Source: Paraburkholderia agricolaris (lineage in GTDB: Bacteria; Pseudomonadota; Gammaproteobacteria; Burkholderiales; Burkholderiaceae). Taken from it: a stretch of DNA of 64,000 bases. Location of the stretch: NCBI RefSeq assembly GCF_009455635.1, contig NZ_QPER01000001.1:2294001-2358000 (forward strand). Reading direction: 5' to 3'. The position numbers and the translations under genes were made by a program. Below, piece after piece: positions 51,638 through 61,731 of the stretch. Every line of letters starts with the position of its first letter. The first letter of the stretch is position 1. The notes under the pieces are model-generated. The model did no database searches. It worked only from the letters and a program-made list of their open reading frames with translations, and was not told where the DNA came from.

Positions 51638-51695
51638 CGGCATTAGTGGGAATTGCGGGCAAGCGCAGAAATTGCGTGCCCCGGTTGGACCCCGT

Positions 51696-52571
51696 TTAAT
51701 CGCCAAAGGCCAATTCAGCTTCCACTTCCTGGCCGACCCGCAGCCACGCCCCGGCTCCCCGCGCGACGACGGCATTGTTGCCGAACGTCAGTGCACCGTT
51801 TCGCTGCGGATTCGCCCGATAGGTGCTCAGCGTGTCGGTGGGTTCGTTTGGCCAGTCGGGGTCGGGCGCGCCCTTGGCCTGATCGACGGTCGGCATTGGA
51901 CAGCGCGCGCACAGCTTGACCAGTTGCAACTGCACGTCCTGCCCCTGCGTGCCGTCGACATTCAGACTCTCGACATAGTCTTCTTCGTACGCGTCGAGCC
52001 CTGTCAGCACGACGTTGGGGCGAAACCGGTCGATCGGAATCGACGGAGCGCCCTTGCTGTTCAGGCGCACATTCAGATCGTCGAGCGAGGCCTGACCGAT
52101 GACCAGCAGCGGAAAGCCGTCGGCAAAATACGTGGTGGCGCCGCCAACGCTGCTCGTGTACTCCGGATCGACAATCCGCTCGCGCTCGGGATTGAAGCGC
52201 AGAAGCCGTGCCGGCACACCGAGGAACGCAGAAAACCATGCAGCGCTTGCTTCGCCGGTGTCGAGTCCGTAGGCCGCGTCGCGCCATACCACGGTTTGCA
52301 CCTTTGGCGCTGCGCCGAGCGCGGCGGCGTCGAGCGGCGTGCGCAACACGCCCATGCCCGGCGCGCGGATCAGGAGTTCGTGCTGGCCGATCTCGACCGT
52401 GATCAGCGCCAGGCGCGGATACGCGCGCTGCGTGAGCATCGCGCCGTCAGGGTCGGTGACCATCCAGTACCGATCGTATTCGAGGCCCGTGGCGAGCAGA
52501 CGCGCTTCATTGAGCGCAATGCCGGCGCAGGATTTGATTGGGTAGACGAAAAGCTCGCTGATAGTGGGCAT
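51696..52571 (-). CDS. MOSC domain protein, YcbX-like
   Basis: A 291-residue protein with an N-terminal beta-barrel (ISELFVYPIKSCAGIALNEARLLATGLEYDRYWM, in pieces) and a C-terminal MOSC domain containing the catalytic-type Cys in KLCARCPMPTVDQ, then PQRNGALTFGNNAVV. MOSC proteins bind the molybdenum cofactor; YcbX-like members reduce N-hydroxylated compounds with a flavoprotein partner. The Moco link fits a region with a molybdenum nitrate reductase, though they are not co-transcribed. The ATG at 52571 is used; the longer open frame is not protein-like. Confidence 0.88.
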   Translation of the reverse strand: MPTISELFVYPIKSCAGIALNEARLLATGLEYDRYWMVTDPDGAMLTQRAYPRLALITVEIGQHELLIRAPGMGVLRTPLDAAALGAAPKVQTVVWRDAAYGLDTGEASAAWFSAFLGVPARLLRFNPERERIVDPEYTSSVGGATTYFADGFPLLVIGQASLDDLNVRLNSKGAPSIPIDRFRPNVVLTGLDAYEEDYVESLNVDGTQGQDVQLQLVKLCARCPMPTVDQAKGAPDPDWPNEPTDTLSTYRANPQRNGALTFGNNAVVARGAGAWLRVGQEVEAELAFGD

Positions 52572-52698
52572 GCTGTTCAGGCGTGGGGCGGCACGCGTTT
52601 TTTGTGTTGATGCGCGATTGTAGAGCTTGTAAAGCGTCGGCACACGTTCGCGCCGGCAGCGCGATAGTTTCGCGAGGCGGCGCGCGCCGCAGCGCCGA

Positions 52699-53466
52699 TC
52701 ACTCCCAGCCCTCCAGCCGCAATGTTGCACGCACGAGCCGCTGCTCTTCCTGTTCGATTTCCCGTAGGTTCGCGCAGACGCTGGCGATATGATCGGCCGC
52801 CGCCTTGCGCGCCTGTTCGGGCAGCTTGCCGGTCACGGCGTTGTAGAGCCGCGCATGCTGACGATCGATCACCCGCTTTTGTGGCTCGCGGTGATAGAGA
52901 TTGTTCACCGACGCAAACACCGAACTCAATAACAGGTCCGTCAGCGAACTCAAGGTATGCACGAGCACCGGGTTGTGCGAGGCCTCGCAAATCGCGAGGT
53001 GAAACGCATGATCGAGCCGCGCGTGGGTGGACGCACTGGTCTCCTTGCCATGCGCCGCGAGCATCTCCTCATAGCGGCGCGTGATCAGCACGAAGTCCGC
53101 AGGCGTGCCGCGCAGTGCCGCGAGGCGCGCGGATTCCGCCTCGAGCAAGCCGCGCACCTCGAACAGATCGTACAAGGTGCGCGGCTGCGAGCCGAGCAGA
53201 TGCATCAGCGGCGTGAGCGCGGGTTGCGCGGTGAGGCTGGCGACAAACGAGCCTTTACCGTGCGAGGTTTCGATGATGCCGCGTGCCCGCAAAAGCTTCA
53301 GCCCCTCGCGCAACGCCGTGCGCGACACGCCGAGCTTATCGGTCAGGCGTCGCTCGGAGGGTAGCGCCTGCCCTGTTTTCAGCACGCCGTCGACGATCAA
53401 TCGTTCGATCCGCTCGGCAACCACGTCCGCGACCTGCCGCGAGCTGTCCTGATCTGCTGTCTGCAT
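52699..53466 (-). CDS. glcC: glycolate operon regulator GlcC (FadR/GntR family)
   Basis: A 255-residue regulator from the ATG at 53466 (a TTG at 53496 is less likely). The GntR winged helix VAERIERLIVDGVLKTGQAL, PSERRLTDKLGVSRTALREG and LKLLRARGIIETSHGKGSFV closely follows the E. coli GlcC pattern, and the FCD domain follows (HARLDHAFHLAICEASHN). It is divergent from glcD. Two TGGT-N3-ACCA sites lie in the gap. In E. coli GlcC activates the glc operon with glycolate as effector. Confidence 0.92.
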   Translation of the reverse strand: MQTADQDSSRQVADVVAERIERLIVDGVLKTGQALPSERRLTDKLGVSRTALREGLKLLRARGIIETSHGKGSFVASLTAQPALTPLMHLLGSQPRTLYDLFEVRGLLEAESARLAALRGTPADFVLITRRYEEMLAAHGKETSASTHARLDHAFHLAICEASHNPVLVHTLSSLTDLLLSSVFASVNNLYHREPQKRVIDRQHARLYNAVTGKLPEQARKAAADHIASVCANLREIEQEEQRLVRATLRLEGWE

Positions 53467-53478
53467 TGCAATTCCAAC

Positions 53479-53489
53479 TGGTATGACCA
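53479..53489. promoter_or_regulatory. GlcC-type operator near glcC
   Basis: TGGTATGACCA, a TGGT-N3-ACCA dyad of the FadR/PdhR/GlcC class, lies 13 bp upstream of the glcC ATG and so can serve autoregulation. The nearly same ACTGGTAYGACCAC recurs at 53586-53599. Confidence 0.7.
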
Positions 53490-53587
53490 CCTTCAAATGC
53501 TAACACGCGGAAATCATGCTTGTTCGCTCTATCACCCATTCATAAACGTACTTGCCCTGGCTGCCGTGAAACTGTCAATTCAAAAAC

Positions 53588-53598
53588 TGGTACGACCA
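53588..53598. promoter_or_regulatory. GlcC-type operator upstream of glcD
   Basis: TGGTACGACCA lies 118 bp before the glcD start and 109 bp from the glcC-side site. Its position suits an activator site for the glcDEFGB operon. Confidence 0.7.
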
Positions 53599-53716
53599 CT
53601 TGTCAGGACCGTCGACAGCAAGTCCCGTAGCCGCAACAATTCCGCCTGAAACACGCTCGCGCACCCGTGTCCACGGGCATGACCGCCAGGTTGGCGCGGC
53701 GCCAGGAGACCCCCAC

Positions 53717-55216
53717 ATGAGCTACCACTACGACGAGCGCATCGACGGCGCACTCGCGACGCACGACAAATCCGCAGTTGTCGCGCAGTTGCAGGCGCAG
53801 ATCCCCGACTTGCAGCTTCTCTACGAGCAGGAAGATTTGCGTCCGTTCGAATGCGACGGCCTCGCCGCCTATCGAGCGACGCCCATGCTGGTCGCGCTGC
53901 CCGACAGGGTCGAACAGGTCGCGGCGCTGCTGAAATTCGCCAGCGTGCAGAAGATTCCCGTGGTCGCGCGCGGTGCCGGGACCGGTTTGTCGGGCGGCGC
54001 GTTGCCGTTGGACAAAGGCATTCTGCTGGTGATGGCGCGCTTTAACCGGATTCTCGAAGTCGATCCCGAGGCCGGCATCGCCCGCGTGCAACCCGGCGTG
54101 CGCAACCTTGCGATCTCGCAAGCGGCCGCGCCCTATGGCCTGTATTACGCGCCAGACCCTTCGTCGCAAATCGCCTGCTCGATCGGCGGCAACGTCGCGG
54201 AAAACGCGGGCGGCGTGCATTGCCTGAAGTACGGGCTGACCGTCAACAACATCCTGAAGCTCGAGATTCTCACGATCGACGGCGAGCGCATCACGCTCGG
54301 CTCGGAGGCGCTGGATGCCCCCGGTTTCGATTTCCTCGCGCTTTTCACCGGCTCGGAGGGCATGCTCGGCATCGTCACCGAAGTCACCGTGAAGCTGCTC
54401 ACCAAACCGCAAAGCGCGAAGGTGCTGCTCGCCAGTTTCGACGACATCGAGAAAGCGGGCGCCGCCGTTGCACAAATCATCGGCGCGGGCGTGATCCCCG
54501 GCGGCCTCGAAATGATGGACAACCTCGCGATCCGCGCCGCGGAAGATTTCATCCACGCCGGCTACCCGGTCGATGCTGAAGCGATCCTGCTGTGCGAAGT
54601 CGACGGCGTGGAAAGCGACGTGCAGGAAGACGTGGAACGGGTCGAAGCGCTGCTGCGCGCGGCGGGCGCCACCGATATCCGGCTCGCCAAAGACGAAGCC
54701 GAACGCCAGCGTTTCTGGGCCGGCCGCAAGAATGCGTTCCCGGCCGTGGGCCGCATCTCGCCGGACTACTACTGCATGGACGGCACGATCCCGCGCCGCG
54801 AATTGCCGCGCGTGCTCAAAAGCATCGAGGAGCTGTCGAACGAATATGGCTTGCGCGTGGCCAACGTCTTCCATGCCGGCGACGGCAACATGCACCCGCT
54901 GATCCTGTTCGACGCGAACGCGCCCGGCGAGACCGAACGCGCCGAAGCCCTCGGCGCGAAGATCCTCGAACTGTGCGTGGCGGTGGGCGGCAGCATCACC
55001 GGTGAACACGGCGTGGGCCGCGAAAAGATCAATCAGATGTGCGCGCAGTTCAATAGTGACGAACTGAGTTTTTTCCATGCGCTGAAAGCCGCTTTCGATC
55101 CGGACGGCCTCCTGAACCCCGGCAAGAACGTGCCGACCTTGCACCGCTGCGCCGAGTTCGGCTCGATGCATGTCCACCACGGCGCACTGCCCTTTCCTGA
55201 ACTGGAGCGTTTCTGA
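53717..55216 (+). CDS. glcD: glycolate oxidase subunit GlcD (FAD)
   Basis: A 499-residue FAD-linked oxidase subunit, the same length as E. coli GlcD. The FAD (PCMH-type) motif is VVARGAGTGLSGGALP. GNVAENAGGVHCLKYG and GSITGEHGVGREK are the other conserved blocks. With GlcE and GlcF it oxidises glycolate to glyoxylate and passes electrons to the respiratory chain. The ATG at 53717 follows AGGAGA and is preferred over upstream codons. It overlaps glcE by one base. Confidence 0.95.
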   Translation: MSYHYDERIDGALATHDKSAVVAQLQAQIPDLQLLYEQEDLRPFECDGLAAYRATPMLVALPDRVEQVAALLKFASVQKIPVVARGAGTGLSGGALPLDKGILLVMARFNRILEVDPEAGIARVQPGVRNLAISQAAAPYGLYYAPDPSSQIACSIGGNVAENAGGVHCLKYGLTVNNILKLEILTIDGERITLGSEALDAPGFDFLALFTGSEGMLGIVTEVTVKLLTKPQSAKVLLASFDDIEKAGAAVAQIIGAGVIPGGLEMMDNLAIRAAEDFIHAGYPVDAEAILLCEVDGVESDVQEDVERVEALLRAAGATDIRLAKDEAERQRFWAGRKNAFPAVGRISPDYYCMDGTIPRRELPRVLKSIEELSNEYGLRVANVFHAGDGNMHPLILFDANAPGETERAEALGAKILELCVAVGGSITGEHGVGREKINQMCAQFNSDELSFFHALKAAFDPDGLLNPGKNVPTLHRCAEFGSMHVHHGALPFPELERF

Positions 55217-56283
55217 TGCTGATCGAACCGGTATCGATGGACGATAGCGAACGGCTCGTCGCCGAAATCTCGCAAGCACGAGCAGACGGCACACCGCTGA
55301 AGATTCGCGGCGGCAACAGCAAGGCTTTTCTCGGCCGCCCGGTGCAAGGCAAGCCGATCGACACGCGCTCTCATCGCGGCGTGCTCAGCTACGACCCGAC
55401 TGAACTCGTCATCACCGCGCGCGCGGGCACCCCGGTCGCCGAACTGAACGCGGTGCTCGACGCGGCCGGTCAGATGCTGCCCTGTGAGCCCCCGGCTTTC
55501 GACGGCACGGCCACGGTCGGCGGGATGGTTGCCGCCGGTCTCGCCGGACCACGCCGGCCGTGGTCCGGTTCGGTGCGCGACTTCGTGCTGGGCTGCCGGG
55601 TCATCACCGGCGAGGCGAAGCATCTGCGCTTCGGCGGCGAGGTGATGAAGAACGTCGCGGGCTATGACGTTTCGCGTCTGCTGGCCGGCAGCTTCGGATG
55701 CCTGGGTTTGATCACCGAGGTGTCGCTCAAGGTATTGCCCAAACCACGCGCGCTCGGCAACCTCACGCTCGATCTCGATGCAAACGAAGCGCTGCGTGAG
55801 TTGTCGGCGTGGCGCCGCGCCGCGTTGCCGATCAGCGGCGCCGCTCACGTCGACGGGCGCCTCTATGTGCGGCTCGAAGGCGGCACGGGATCGGTGGCCT
55901 CGGCGCTGGACCGCATTGGCGGCACCGAACTCGATTCGCGCTTCTGGGACGCCTTGCGCGAGCATCGTCTGGCGTTTTTCGACGACCCGCGCCCACTGTG
56001 GCGCCTCTCGCTGCCGAATGGGTCGCCCCTCGTCCGCTTGCCCGGCGACACGCTGCTCGACTGGGCCGGCGCGCAACGCTGGCTCAAAAGCGATGCGCCG
56101 GCCGTAACCATCCGCCAGATCGCACACGCCGCAGGTGGCCACGCAAGCTGCTTCACACCACGCGTGGACGCCGAACCGTTCACGCCGCTGCCGCAGGCGC
56201 TACTGCGATTTCATCAGCAGTTGAAGCAGCACCTCGACCCGCGCGGCCTCTTCAACCCCGGCCGTCTTTATGCCGGCCTGTGA
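55216..56283 (+). CDS. glcE: glycolate oxidase subunit GlcE (FAD)
   Basis: A 355-residue second FAD subunit. LKIRGGNSKAFLG and the GTATVGGMVAAGLAGPRRP block are typical, as is the C-terminal CFTPRVDAEPF and LFNPGRLYAGL. The start codon overlaps the glcD stop (TGATG), so translation is coupled. Confidence 0.94.
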   Translation: MLIEPVSMDDSERLVAEISQARADGTPLKIRGGNSKAFLGRPVQGKPIDTRSHRGVLSYDPTELVITARAGTPVAELNAVLDAAGQMLPCEPPAFDGTATVGGMVAAGLAGPRRPWSGSVRDFVLGCRVITGEAKHLRFGGEVMKNVAGYDVSRLLAGSFGCLGLITEVSLKVLPKPRALGNLTLDLDANEALRELSAWRRAALPISGAAHVDGRLYVRLEGGTGSVASALDRIGGTELDSRFWDALREHRLAFFDDPRPLWRLSLPNGSPLVRLPGDTLLDWAGAQRWLKSDAPAVTIRQIAHAAGGHASCFTPRVDAEPFTPLPQALLRFHQQLKQHLDPRGLFNPGRLYAGL

Positions 56284-56347
56284 GGCCCGGCCCGTGAGCC
56301 TCAGTCTATGAGCATCGACCTGTGAAGCCCTGAAGGCGAACGACACC

Positions 56348-57616
56348 ATGCAAACCAATCTCAGCGAAGCCGCCAAAACCCTGTCGCGCGCCGACGAAGC
56401 CGAACAGATCCTGCGCTCGTGCGTGCATTGCGGCTTCTGCAACGCGACCTGCCCGACCTATCAGTTGCTCGGCAATGAACTCGATGGCCCGCGCGGCCGT
56501 ATCTATCTGATCAAACAGATGCTGGAAGGCGAGCCGGTCACGCAGAAAACCCAGTTGCACCTCGACCGTTGCCTGACCTGCCGCAACTGCGAAACCACCT
56601 GCCCATCGGGTGTCACCTACCATGCGCTGCTGGACATCGGCCGCGCCGAACTGGAGCGGCGGATTGTTCGGCCCGCCTCGGAACGCCTGCTGCGCGAGGG
56701 TTTGCGCCGGGTAATCCCGCATCCGGCGGTGTTCGGGGCGCTGCTTAAGACCGGCCAGGCCATGCGGCCGTTTCTTCCAGCCGCGCTTGGACGTAAAATC
56801 CCCAAGCGAGGCGCTCGGCCAAATGCTGGGACGGAACCGAGGCCGGCGTCGCGGCATCCGCGCAAAATGCTGATGCTGGAAGGCTGCGTGCAACCCGCGC
56901 TGTCACCGAACACCAACGCGGCCGCCGCGCGCGTGCTGGACCGGCTGGGCATCAGTATCGTGAATGCCCGCCGGGCCGGTTGTTGCGGGGCGACCGATTA
57001 TCATCTGAATGCGCAGGAGGCAGGCCTTGCGCGGGCACGGCGCAATATCGACGCGTGGTGGCCCGCTATCGAGGCCGGTGCCGAAGCGATCGTGCAAACC
57101 GCGAGCGGCTGCGGCGCGTTCGTCAAGGAGTATGGGCATCTGCTGCGCCACGACCCTCGCTATGCGTCAAAAGCGCAGCGGGTCAGCGAGCTGACGCGAG
57201 ACCTCGTGGAGGTATTGGCTAACGAGCCGCTCGATCAGCTACAGGCGAATCAATTGCCGGCCGGAGCGGCAACGAAGTTGCCCGATCAGGCGCCGCAGAA
57301 AATCGCGTTTCACTGCCCTTGCACGTTGCAGCATGCGCAGAAGCTGGGCGGTGCGGTCGAGTCGGTCCTGCAACGGCTCGGTTTCGATCTCGCCGCCGTG
57401 CCCGATGCCCATCTGTGCTGCGGATCGGCGGGCACGTATTCGATCACCCAGCCAGAGCTTGCAGAACGGTTACGCAACAACAAGCTCGATGCACTGGAAA
57501 GCGGCAAGCCGGAGATGATCGTCACGGCCAACATCGGTTGCCAGACCCATCTGAACGGCGCCGGGCGCACTCCGGTGCGCCACTGGATAGAACTTGTAGA
57601 AGCATCCCTACCATAA
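56348..57616 (+). CDS. glcF: glycolate oxidase iron-sulfur subunit GlcF
   Basis: A 422-residue subunit with two [4Fe-4S] sites, SCVHCGFCNATCP (residues 21-33) and CLTCRNCETTCPSG (about 74-87), then two CCG domains with GCCGATDYHL and LCCGSAGTYS. It carries electrons from the flavin subunits to the membrane quinone pool. It lies between glcE and glcG, 64 bp after glcE. Confidence 0.95.
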   Translation: MQTNLSEAAKTLSRADEAEQILRSCVHCGFCNATCPTYQLLGNELDGPRGRIYLIKQMLEGEPVTQKTQLHLDRCLTCRNCETTCPSGVTYHALLDIGRAELERRIVRPASERLLREGLRRVIPHPAVFGALLKTGQAMRPFLPAALGRKIPKRGARPNAGTEPRPASRHPRKMLMLEGCVQPALSPNTNAAAARVLDRLGISIVNARRAGCCGATDYHLNAQEAGLARARRNIDAWWPAIEAGAEAIVQTASGCGAFVKEYGHLLRHDPRYASKAQRVSELTRDLVEVLANEPLDQLQANQLPAGAATKLPDQAPQKIAFHCPCTLQHAQKLGGAVESVLQRLGFDLAAVPDAHLCCGSAGTYSITQPELAERLRNNKLDALESGKPEMIVTANIGCQTHLNGAGRTPVRHWIELVEASLP

Positions 57617-57635
57617 ACGAAACAGGAAATTCATT

Positions 57636-58040
57636 ATGCTGAGCAAACCCGTGTTGACTGTTGCCGAAACGACCCGAATCCTCGAAGCCGCCCGCGCGGA
57701 GGCCGAGAAGAACCAGTGGGCCGTCGCTATCGTAGTGGTGGACGATGGCGGCCATCAACTCGGCATGCTGCGTCTGGACGGCAGCGCGCCGGCCAGCTCG
57801 TACATCGCGACGGAAAAGGCTCGCACCTCGGCGATCGGCCGCCGTGAAACCAAGGTGTATGAAGACATGATCAACAATGGCCGCACGGCATTCCTGAGTG
57901 CGCCGTTGCAAGGTACGCTGGAAGGCGGCGTGCCGGTGATCGTCGACGGCCAGGTGGTCGGCGCGGTCGGCGTATCGGGCGTCAAGTCGGATCAGGACGC
58001 GCAAATCGCCAAGGCGGGTATTCAAGCGATCGCCGCTTAA
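57636..58040 (+). CDS. glcG: GlcG/HbpS family protein
   Basis: A 134-residue protein of the GlcG (DUF336) family: VVVDDGGHQLGMLRLDGS and GGVPVIVDGQVVGAVGVSG are the conserved blocks. Its function in glycolate operons is not settled; relatives bind heme or corrinoid-like ligands. It lies 19 bp after glcF. Confidence 0.92.
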   Translation: MLSKPVLTVAETTRILEAARAEAEKNQWAVAIVVVDDGGHQLGMLRLDGSAPASSYIATEKARTSAIGRRETKVYEDMINNGRTAFLSAPLQGTLEGGVPVIVDGQVVGAVGVSGVKSDQDAQIAKAGIQAIAA

Positions 58041-58144
58041 GTTCGAGATCCGTTCGGATTCGTTCAAAGCGGCATCAATAAAAGCAGGAAGCACAACACG
58101 GACCGGTGCCCCCACATCGGTCCCATTCAAGGATGGAGCAGTCG

Positions 58145-60319
58145 ATGACTCAGATGAACCCGCGCGGTGGACTGCAAGTCGCCGCCAACCTCGACCAGTT
58201 CGTCGAAACCGAAGCCCTGCCCGGCACCGGACTCGACAGCGCCGCATTCTGGTCAGGTTTCGACGCCCTCGTGCACGAGCTGGCGCCCAAGAACCGTGCG
58301 CTGCTCGCCGAGCGCGACCGCCTGCAAACCGAACTCGACGCCTGGCACCGTGCCAATCCGGGTCCGGTACGCGATCTGCGCGCGTACCGCGCCTTCCTCG
58401 AAGGCATTGGCTACATCGTGCCGTCGCCGGCGAGCGTCAAAGCCACGACCGACCACGTGGACACCGAAATCGCCGAACAGGCCGGCCCGCAACTCGTGGT
58501 GCCGCTGTCGAACCAGCGCTATGCGCTCAACGCCGCCAACGCACGCTGGGGCAGCCTGTACGACGCGCTGTACGGCACTGATGCGATCCCCGAGAGCAAT
58601 GGCGCGGAAAAGCAGAAGGCCTTCAATCCGGTGCGCGGCGCCGCGGTGATCGCTTATGCGCGCAAGTTTCTCGATCAGGCCGCCCCGCTCGCGAACGGCT
58701 CGCACGCCGACGCCACGTTGTATAGCGTCGAAGACGGCAAGCTGGTCGTCACGCTGAAGAGCGGCAAGACCGAATTGAAGACGCCCGCGCAATTCATCGG
58801 CTATCAAGGCGATGCAAGCGCGCCGTCCGCTGTGTTGCTGAAGCATAACGGCCTGCACTTCGAAATCCAGATCGACGCGAACGATTCGATCGGCAAGACC
58901 GATTCGGCGCACGTGAAAGACGTGCTGGTCGAAGCCGCGGTGAGCACCATCATCGACTGCGAAGACTCGGTTGCAGCCGTGGATGCGGACGACAAGGTCC
59001 AGCTCTATCGCAACTGGCTCGGCCTGATGACCGGCGATCTGACGGAAGAAGTCACGAAGGGCGGCAAGACCTTCACACGCCGTCTGAACGCCGATCGCGT
59101 GTACACCGCCGCGAACGGCACCGCGCCGGTCGTGCTGCACGGCCGCTCGCTGCTGTTTATCCGCAACGTCGGCCATTTGATGACGAATCCGGCCGTGCTG
59201 ACCAAAGACGGCCAGGAGATTCCGGAAGGCATTCTCGACGCCGTCATCACCACGCTGTGCGCGTTGCACGACCGCAAGCACCAGTTGAATTCGCGCACCG
59301 GCTCGATCTATATCGTGAAGCCGAAAATGCACGGCCCGGCCGAAGTCGCCTTCGCGAGCGAACTGTTCGCGCGCGTCGAAGACCTGCTGAAGCTGCCGCG
59401 CAACACGATCAAGATGGGCATCATGGACGAGGAGCGCCGCACCAGCGTCAACCTGCTCGCCTGTATCGGCGAAGCGTCTGAGCGTGTCGCGTTCATCAAC
59501 ACGGGTTTCCTCGACCGCACCGGCGATGAAATGCACTCGGCGATGGAAGCCGGCCCGATGATGCGCAAGGGCGACATGAAGTCGAGCGCATGGATTACCG
59601 CGTACGAGCGCAGCAACGTGCTGGTCGGTTTGAGCGCGGGCTTGCGCGGCCGCTCGCAGATCGGCAAGGGCATGTGGGCAATGCCCGATCTGATGCACGC
59701 CATGCTCGAACAGAAGATCGCGCATCCGAAGGCCGGTGCGAACACCGCATGGGTGCCCTCGCCGACCGCCGCGACGCTGCACGCACTGCATTACCATCAA
59801 GTCGACGTGCAAGCGGTTCAGCAGGAACTCGAACGCACGGACTACGCGAACGTGCGCGACGAACTGCTCGATGGCCTGCTGACGATTCCGGTCGTCGCCG
59901 AGGCGAAGTGGAACGCCGACGAGATCCGCAGCGAACTCGATAACAACGTGCAGGGCATTCTCGGCTACGTGGTGCGCTGGGTCGATCAGGGCGTGGGCTG
60001 CTCGAAGGTGCCGGATATTCACAACGTCGGTTTGATGGAGGACCGTGCCACGTTGCGCATCTCCAGCCAGCACATCGCGAACTGGCTGTATCACGGCGTG
60101 GTGACCCGCGAACTGGTCGAAGAAACTTTCAGACGCATGGCGAAGGTAGTCGACGAGCAGAACGCGGGCGATCCGCACTACAAACCAATGGCGCCGGGCT
60201 TCGACACGCTGGCGTTCAAGGCCGCGCAGGCGTTGGTGTTCGAAGGACGTCAACAGCCGAGCGGCTATACGGAACCGTTGCTGCACAAGTTCCGGCTGGA
60301 AGTGAAGAAGGCGCAGTAA
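58145..60319 (+). CDS. glcB: malate synthase G
   Basis: A 724-residue monomeric malate synthase, as long as E. coli GlcB (723). It condenses glyoxylate with acetyl-CoA to malate. Conserved pieces are [14 protein letters not shown] (the acidic magnesium-site region), [39 protein letters not shown] and [18 protein letters not shown]. The ATG at 58145 matches the family N-terminus. It ends the glc operon and is followed by a terminator. No glycolate permease gene (glcA) follows as in E. coli. Confidence 0.96.
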   Translation: MTQMNPRGGLQVAANLDQFVETEALPGTGLDSAAFWSGFDALVHELAPKNRALLAERDRLQTELDAWHRANPGPVRDLRAYRAFLEGIGYIVPSPASVKATTDHVDTEIAEQAGPQLVVPLSNQRYALNAANARWGSLYDALYGTDAIPESNGAEKQKAFNPVRGAAVIAYARKFLDQAAPLANGSHADATLYSVEDGKLVVTLKSGKTELKTPAQFIGYQGDASAPSAVLLKHNGLHFEIQIDANDSIGKTDSAHVKDVLVEAAVSTIIDCEDSVAAVDADDKVQLYRNWLGLMTGDLTEEVTKGGKTFTRRLNADRVYTAANGTAPVVLHGRSLLFIRNVGHLMTNPAVLTKDGQEIPEGILDAVITTLCALHDRKHQLNSRTGSIYIVKPKMHGPAEVAFASELFARVEDLLKLPRNTIKMGIMDEERRTSVNLLACIGEASERVAFINTGFLDRTGDEMHSAMEAGPMMRKGDMKSSAWITAYERSNVLVGLSAGLRGRSQIGKGMWAMPDLMHAMLEQKIAHPKAGANTAWVPSPTAATLHALHYHQVDVQAVQQELERTDYANVRDELLDGLLTIPVVAEAKWNADEIRSELDNNVQGILGYVVRWVDQGVGCSKVPDIHNVGLMEDRATLRISSQHIANWLYHGVVTRELVEETFRRMAKVVDEQNAGDPHYKPMAPGFDTLAFKAAQALVFEGRQQPSGYTEPLLHKFRLEVKKAQ

Positions 60320-60401
60320 AGGGTTTTGAGGCGTAGCCCGGATCCGGGGTTCGATTTTTGGACCCAGTGGATCCCGGACGCGAAACAAACCGGAAAGAAA
60401 G

Positions 60402-60437
60402 ACGGGCGCCGCGTGATGCGGCGCCCGTTTTAATTTG
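60402..60437 (+). terminator. terminator of the glc operon
   Basis: ACGGGCGCCGC and GCGGCGCCCGT form an 11-bp perfect stem with a 5-nt loop and TTTTAATTT. It sits 82 bp after glcB, facing the galU 3' end, and has no A run on the other side, so it works mainly for glc. Confidence 0.88.
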
Positions 60438-60504
60438 CGCGATCGTACTGCGCGTTGCTGCTGCGTGAAACAGTTGCGGCGCTCAAGGCCAGACCTCTTA
60501 CACC

Positions 60505-61422
60505 TTAAGCCGCTTCAGCCGTGTACTGCGCAGGCACGCTGGCCTGCATATTCGCCTGCATGTAGGTTTGCAGATACGCTTCGAAATCCGCCTTCACTTC
60601 AGGATGACGCAGCGCGAATTCCACGGTCGCCTTCAGATAGCCGAGCTTGCTGCCACAATCGAAGCGCGTGCCGAAGTAGCGATAGGCGAGCACCTGTTCT
60701 TCGGTCAGCAACGATTGCACCGCGTCGGTCAATTGCAGCTCGCCACCTGCCCCCGGCTTGAGCGCACGAATATGCTTGAAGATGGTCGGCATCAGCACGT
60801 AGCGGCCCACCACGCCGAGATTCGAGGGTGCCTTGTCCGGCGCCGGTTTTTCGACGATGCCCGACAGCTTGATCACGTTGTCTTCCCATTCCTTGCCATC
60901 CACGACACCGTACGAGCGGCTGTCTTCGCGCGCGATGGTTTCGACACCGATCACCGAGCTGTGATAGTGATTGAACGTGTCGACAAGTTGGCTCATGACC
61001 GGCTTCGTGCTGTGCAGCAAGTCATCCGCCAGAATCACGGCGAACGGGCTCTCGCCCACCAGTTTTTCGGCGCACAGCACCGCGTGCCCCAAACCGAGCG
61101 CCTCGGCCTGACGCACATAAAAGCAGTCCACATTAGCCGGCTTGATGCTGCGCACGAGGTCGAGCAGCTTCTGTTTGTTGCGCGCTTCAAGTTCCGCTTC
61201 GATCTCGTAGGATTTATCGAAGTGGTCTTCGATGGCGCGTTTGCTGCGGCCCGTCACGAAGATCATTTCGGTGATGCCGGCGGCAATCGCCTCTTCAACC
61301 GCGTACTGGATCAGCGGCTTGTCGACGATCGGCAGCATTTCCTTCGGGCTTGCTTTGGTTGCCGGCAGGAATCGTGTCCCGAGGCCCGCTACGGGAAACA
61401 CGGCTTTGGTGACTTTCAGCAT
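60505..61422 (-). CDS. galU: UTP-glucose-1-phosphate uridylyltransferase
   Basis: A 305-residue nucleotidyltransferase making UDP-glucose for exopolysaccharide, LPS and trehalose pathways. AGLGTRFLPATKASPKEMLP holds the nucleotide and Mg site; VDKPLIQYAVEEA and the EKPAPDKAPSNLGVVGRYVL block follow. The ATG at 61422 is preferred over a GTG at 61437. Confidence 0.95.
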   Translation of the reverse strand: MLKVTKAVFPVAGLGTRFLPATKASPKEMLPIVDKPLIQYAVEEAIAAGITEMIFVTGRSKRAIEDHFDKSYEIEAELEARNKQKLLDLVRSIKPANVDCFYVRQAEALGLGHAVLCAEKLVGESPFAVILADDLLHSTKPVMSQLVDTFNHYHSSVIGVETIAREDSRSYGVVDGKEWEDNVIKLSGIVEKPAPDKAPSNLGVVGRYVLMPTIFKHIRALKPGAGGELQLTDAVQSLLTEEQVLAYRYFGTRFDCGSKLGYLKATVEFALRHPEVKADFEAYLQTYMQANMQASVPAQYTAEAA

Positions 61423-61437
61423 GGTAGGTATTCCCAC

Positions 61438-61731
61438 ATCGGTTAGAAATTAGTGTGCTCGCGGGCCTGGCGGCCACTCGATGTCGCTGAAATGGCTAAC
61501 AAAAAAATTCAATCCATTTCATGTGTTAATTTTTCCGCCTCGAATAAATAAATTGATTAATTTTTTTCGAAATTACGGATCACGTTGTGATTCAGGAAAC
61601 ATTTACATATTCAAATTGAATTATTTTCGAAAATTCCGAAAATCTTACGTGCCCGCGCTCCAGCATGCCGGCCCATCCGGCCCCAGAACAGCGTCGGGCG
61701 CGGTGAACGGCGGTCACCGTTCTGGTGCTGC
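61438..61731. other. AT-rich intergenic region upstream of galU
   Basis: Bases 61495-61650 are far richer in A/T than the rest of the window, with runs such as TTAATTTTTTTCGAAATT and the 12-bp palindrome ATTTTCGAAAAT (61623-61634). It probably holds the galU promoter and could bind a nucleoid protein. No gene is supported. Confidence 0.5.

Noticed and set aside
53603..55294. Open frame of about 563 codons opposite glcD
   Set aside because: Shadow frame; glcD is certain on the other strand.
58253..60388. Long open frame of about 711 codons opposite glcB
   Set aside because: Mirror frame of a GC-rich gene; the glcB frame has complete family motifs and the antisense product has none.
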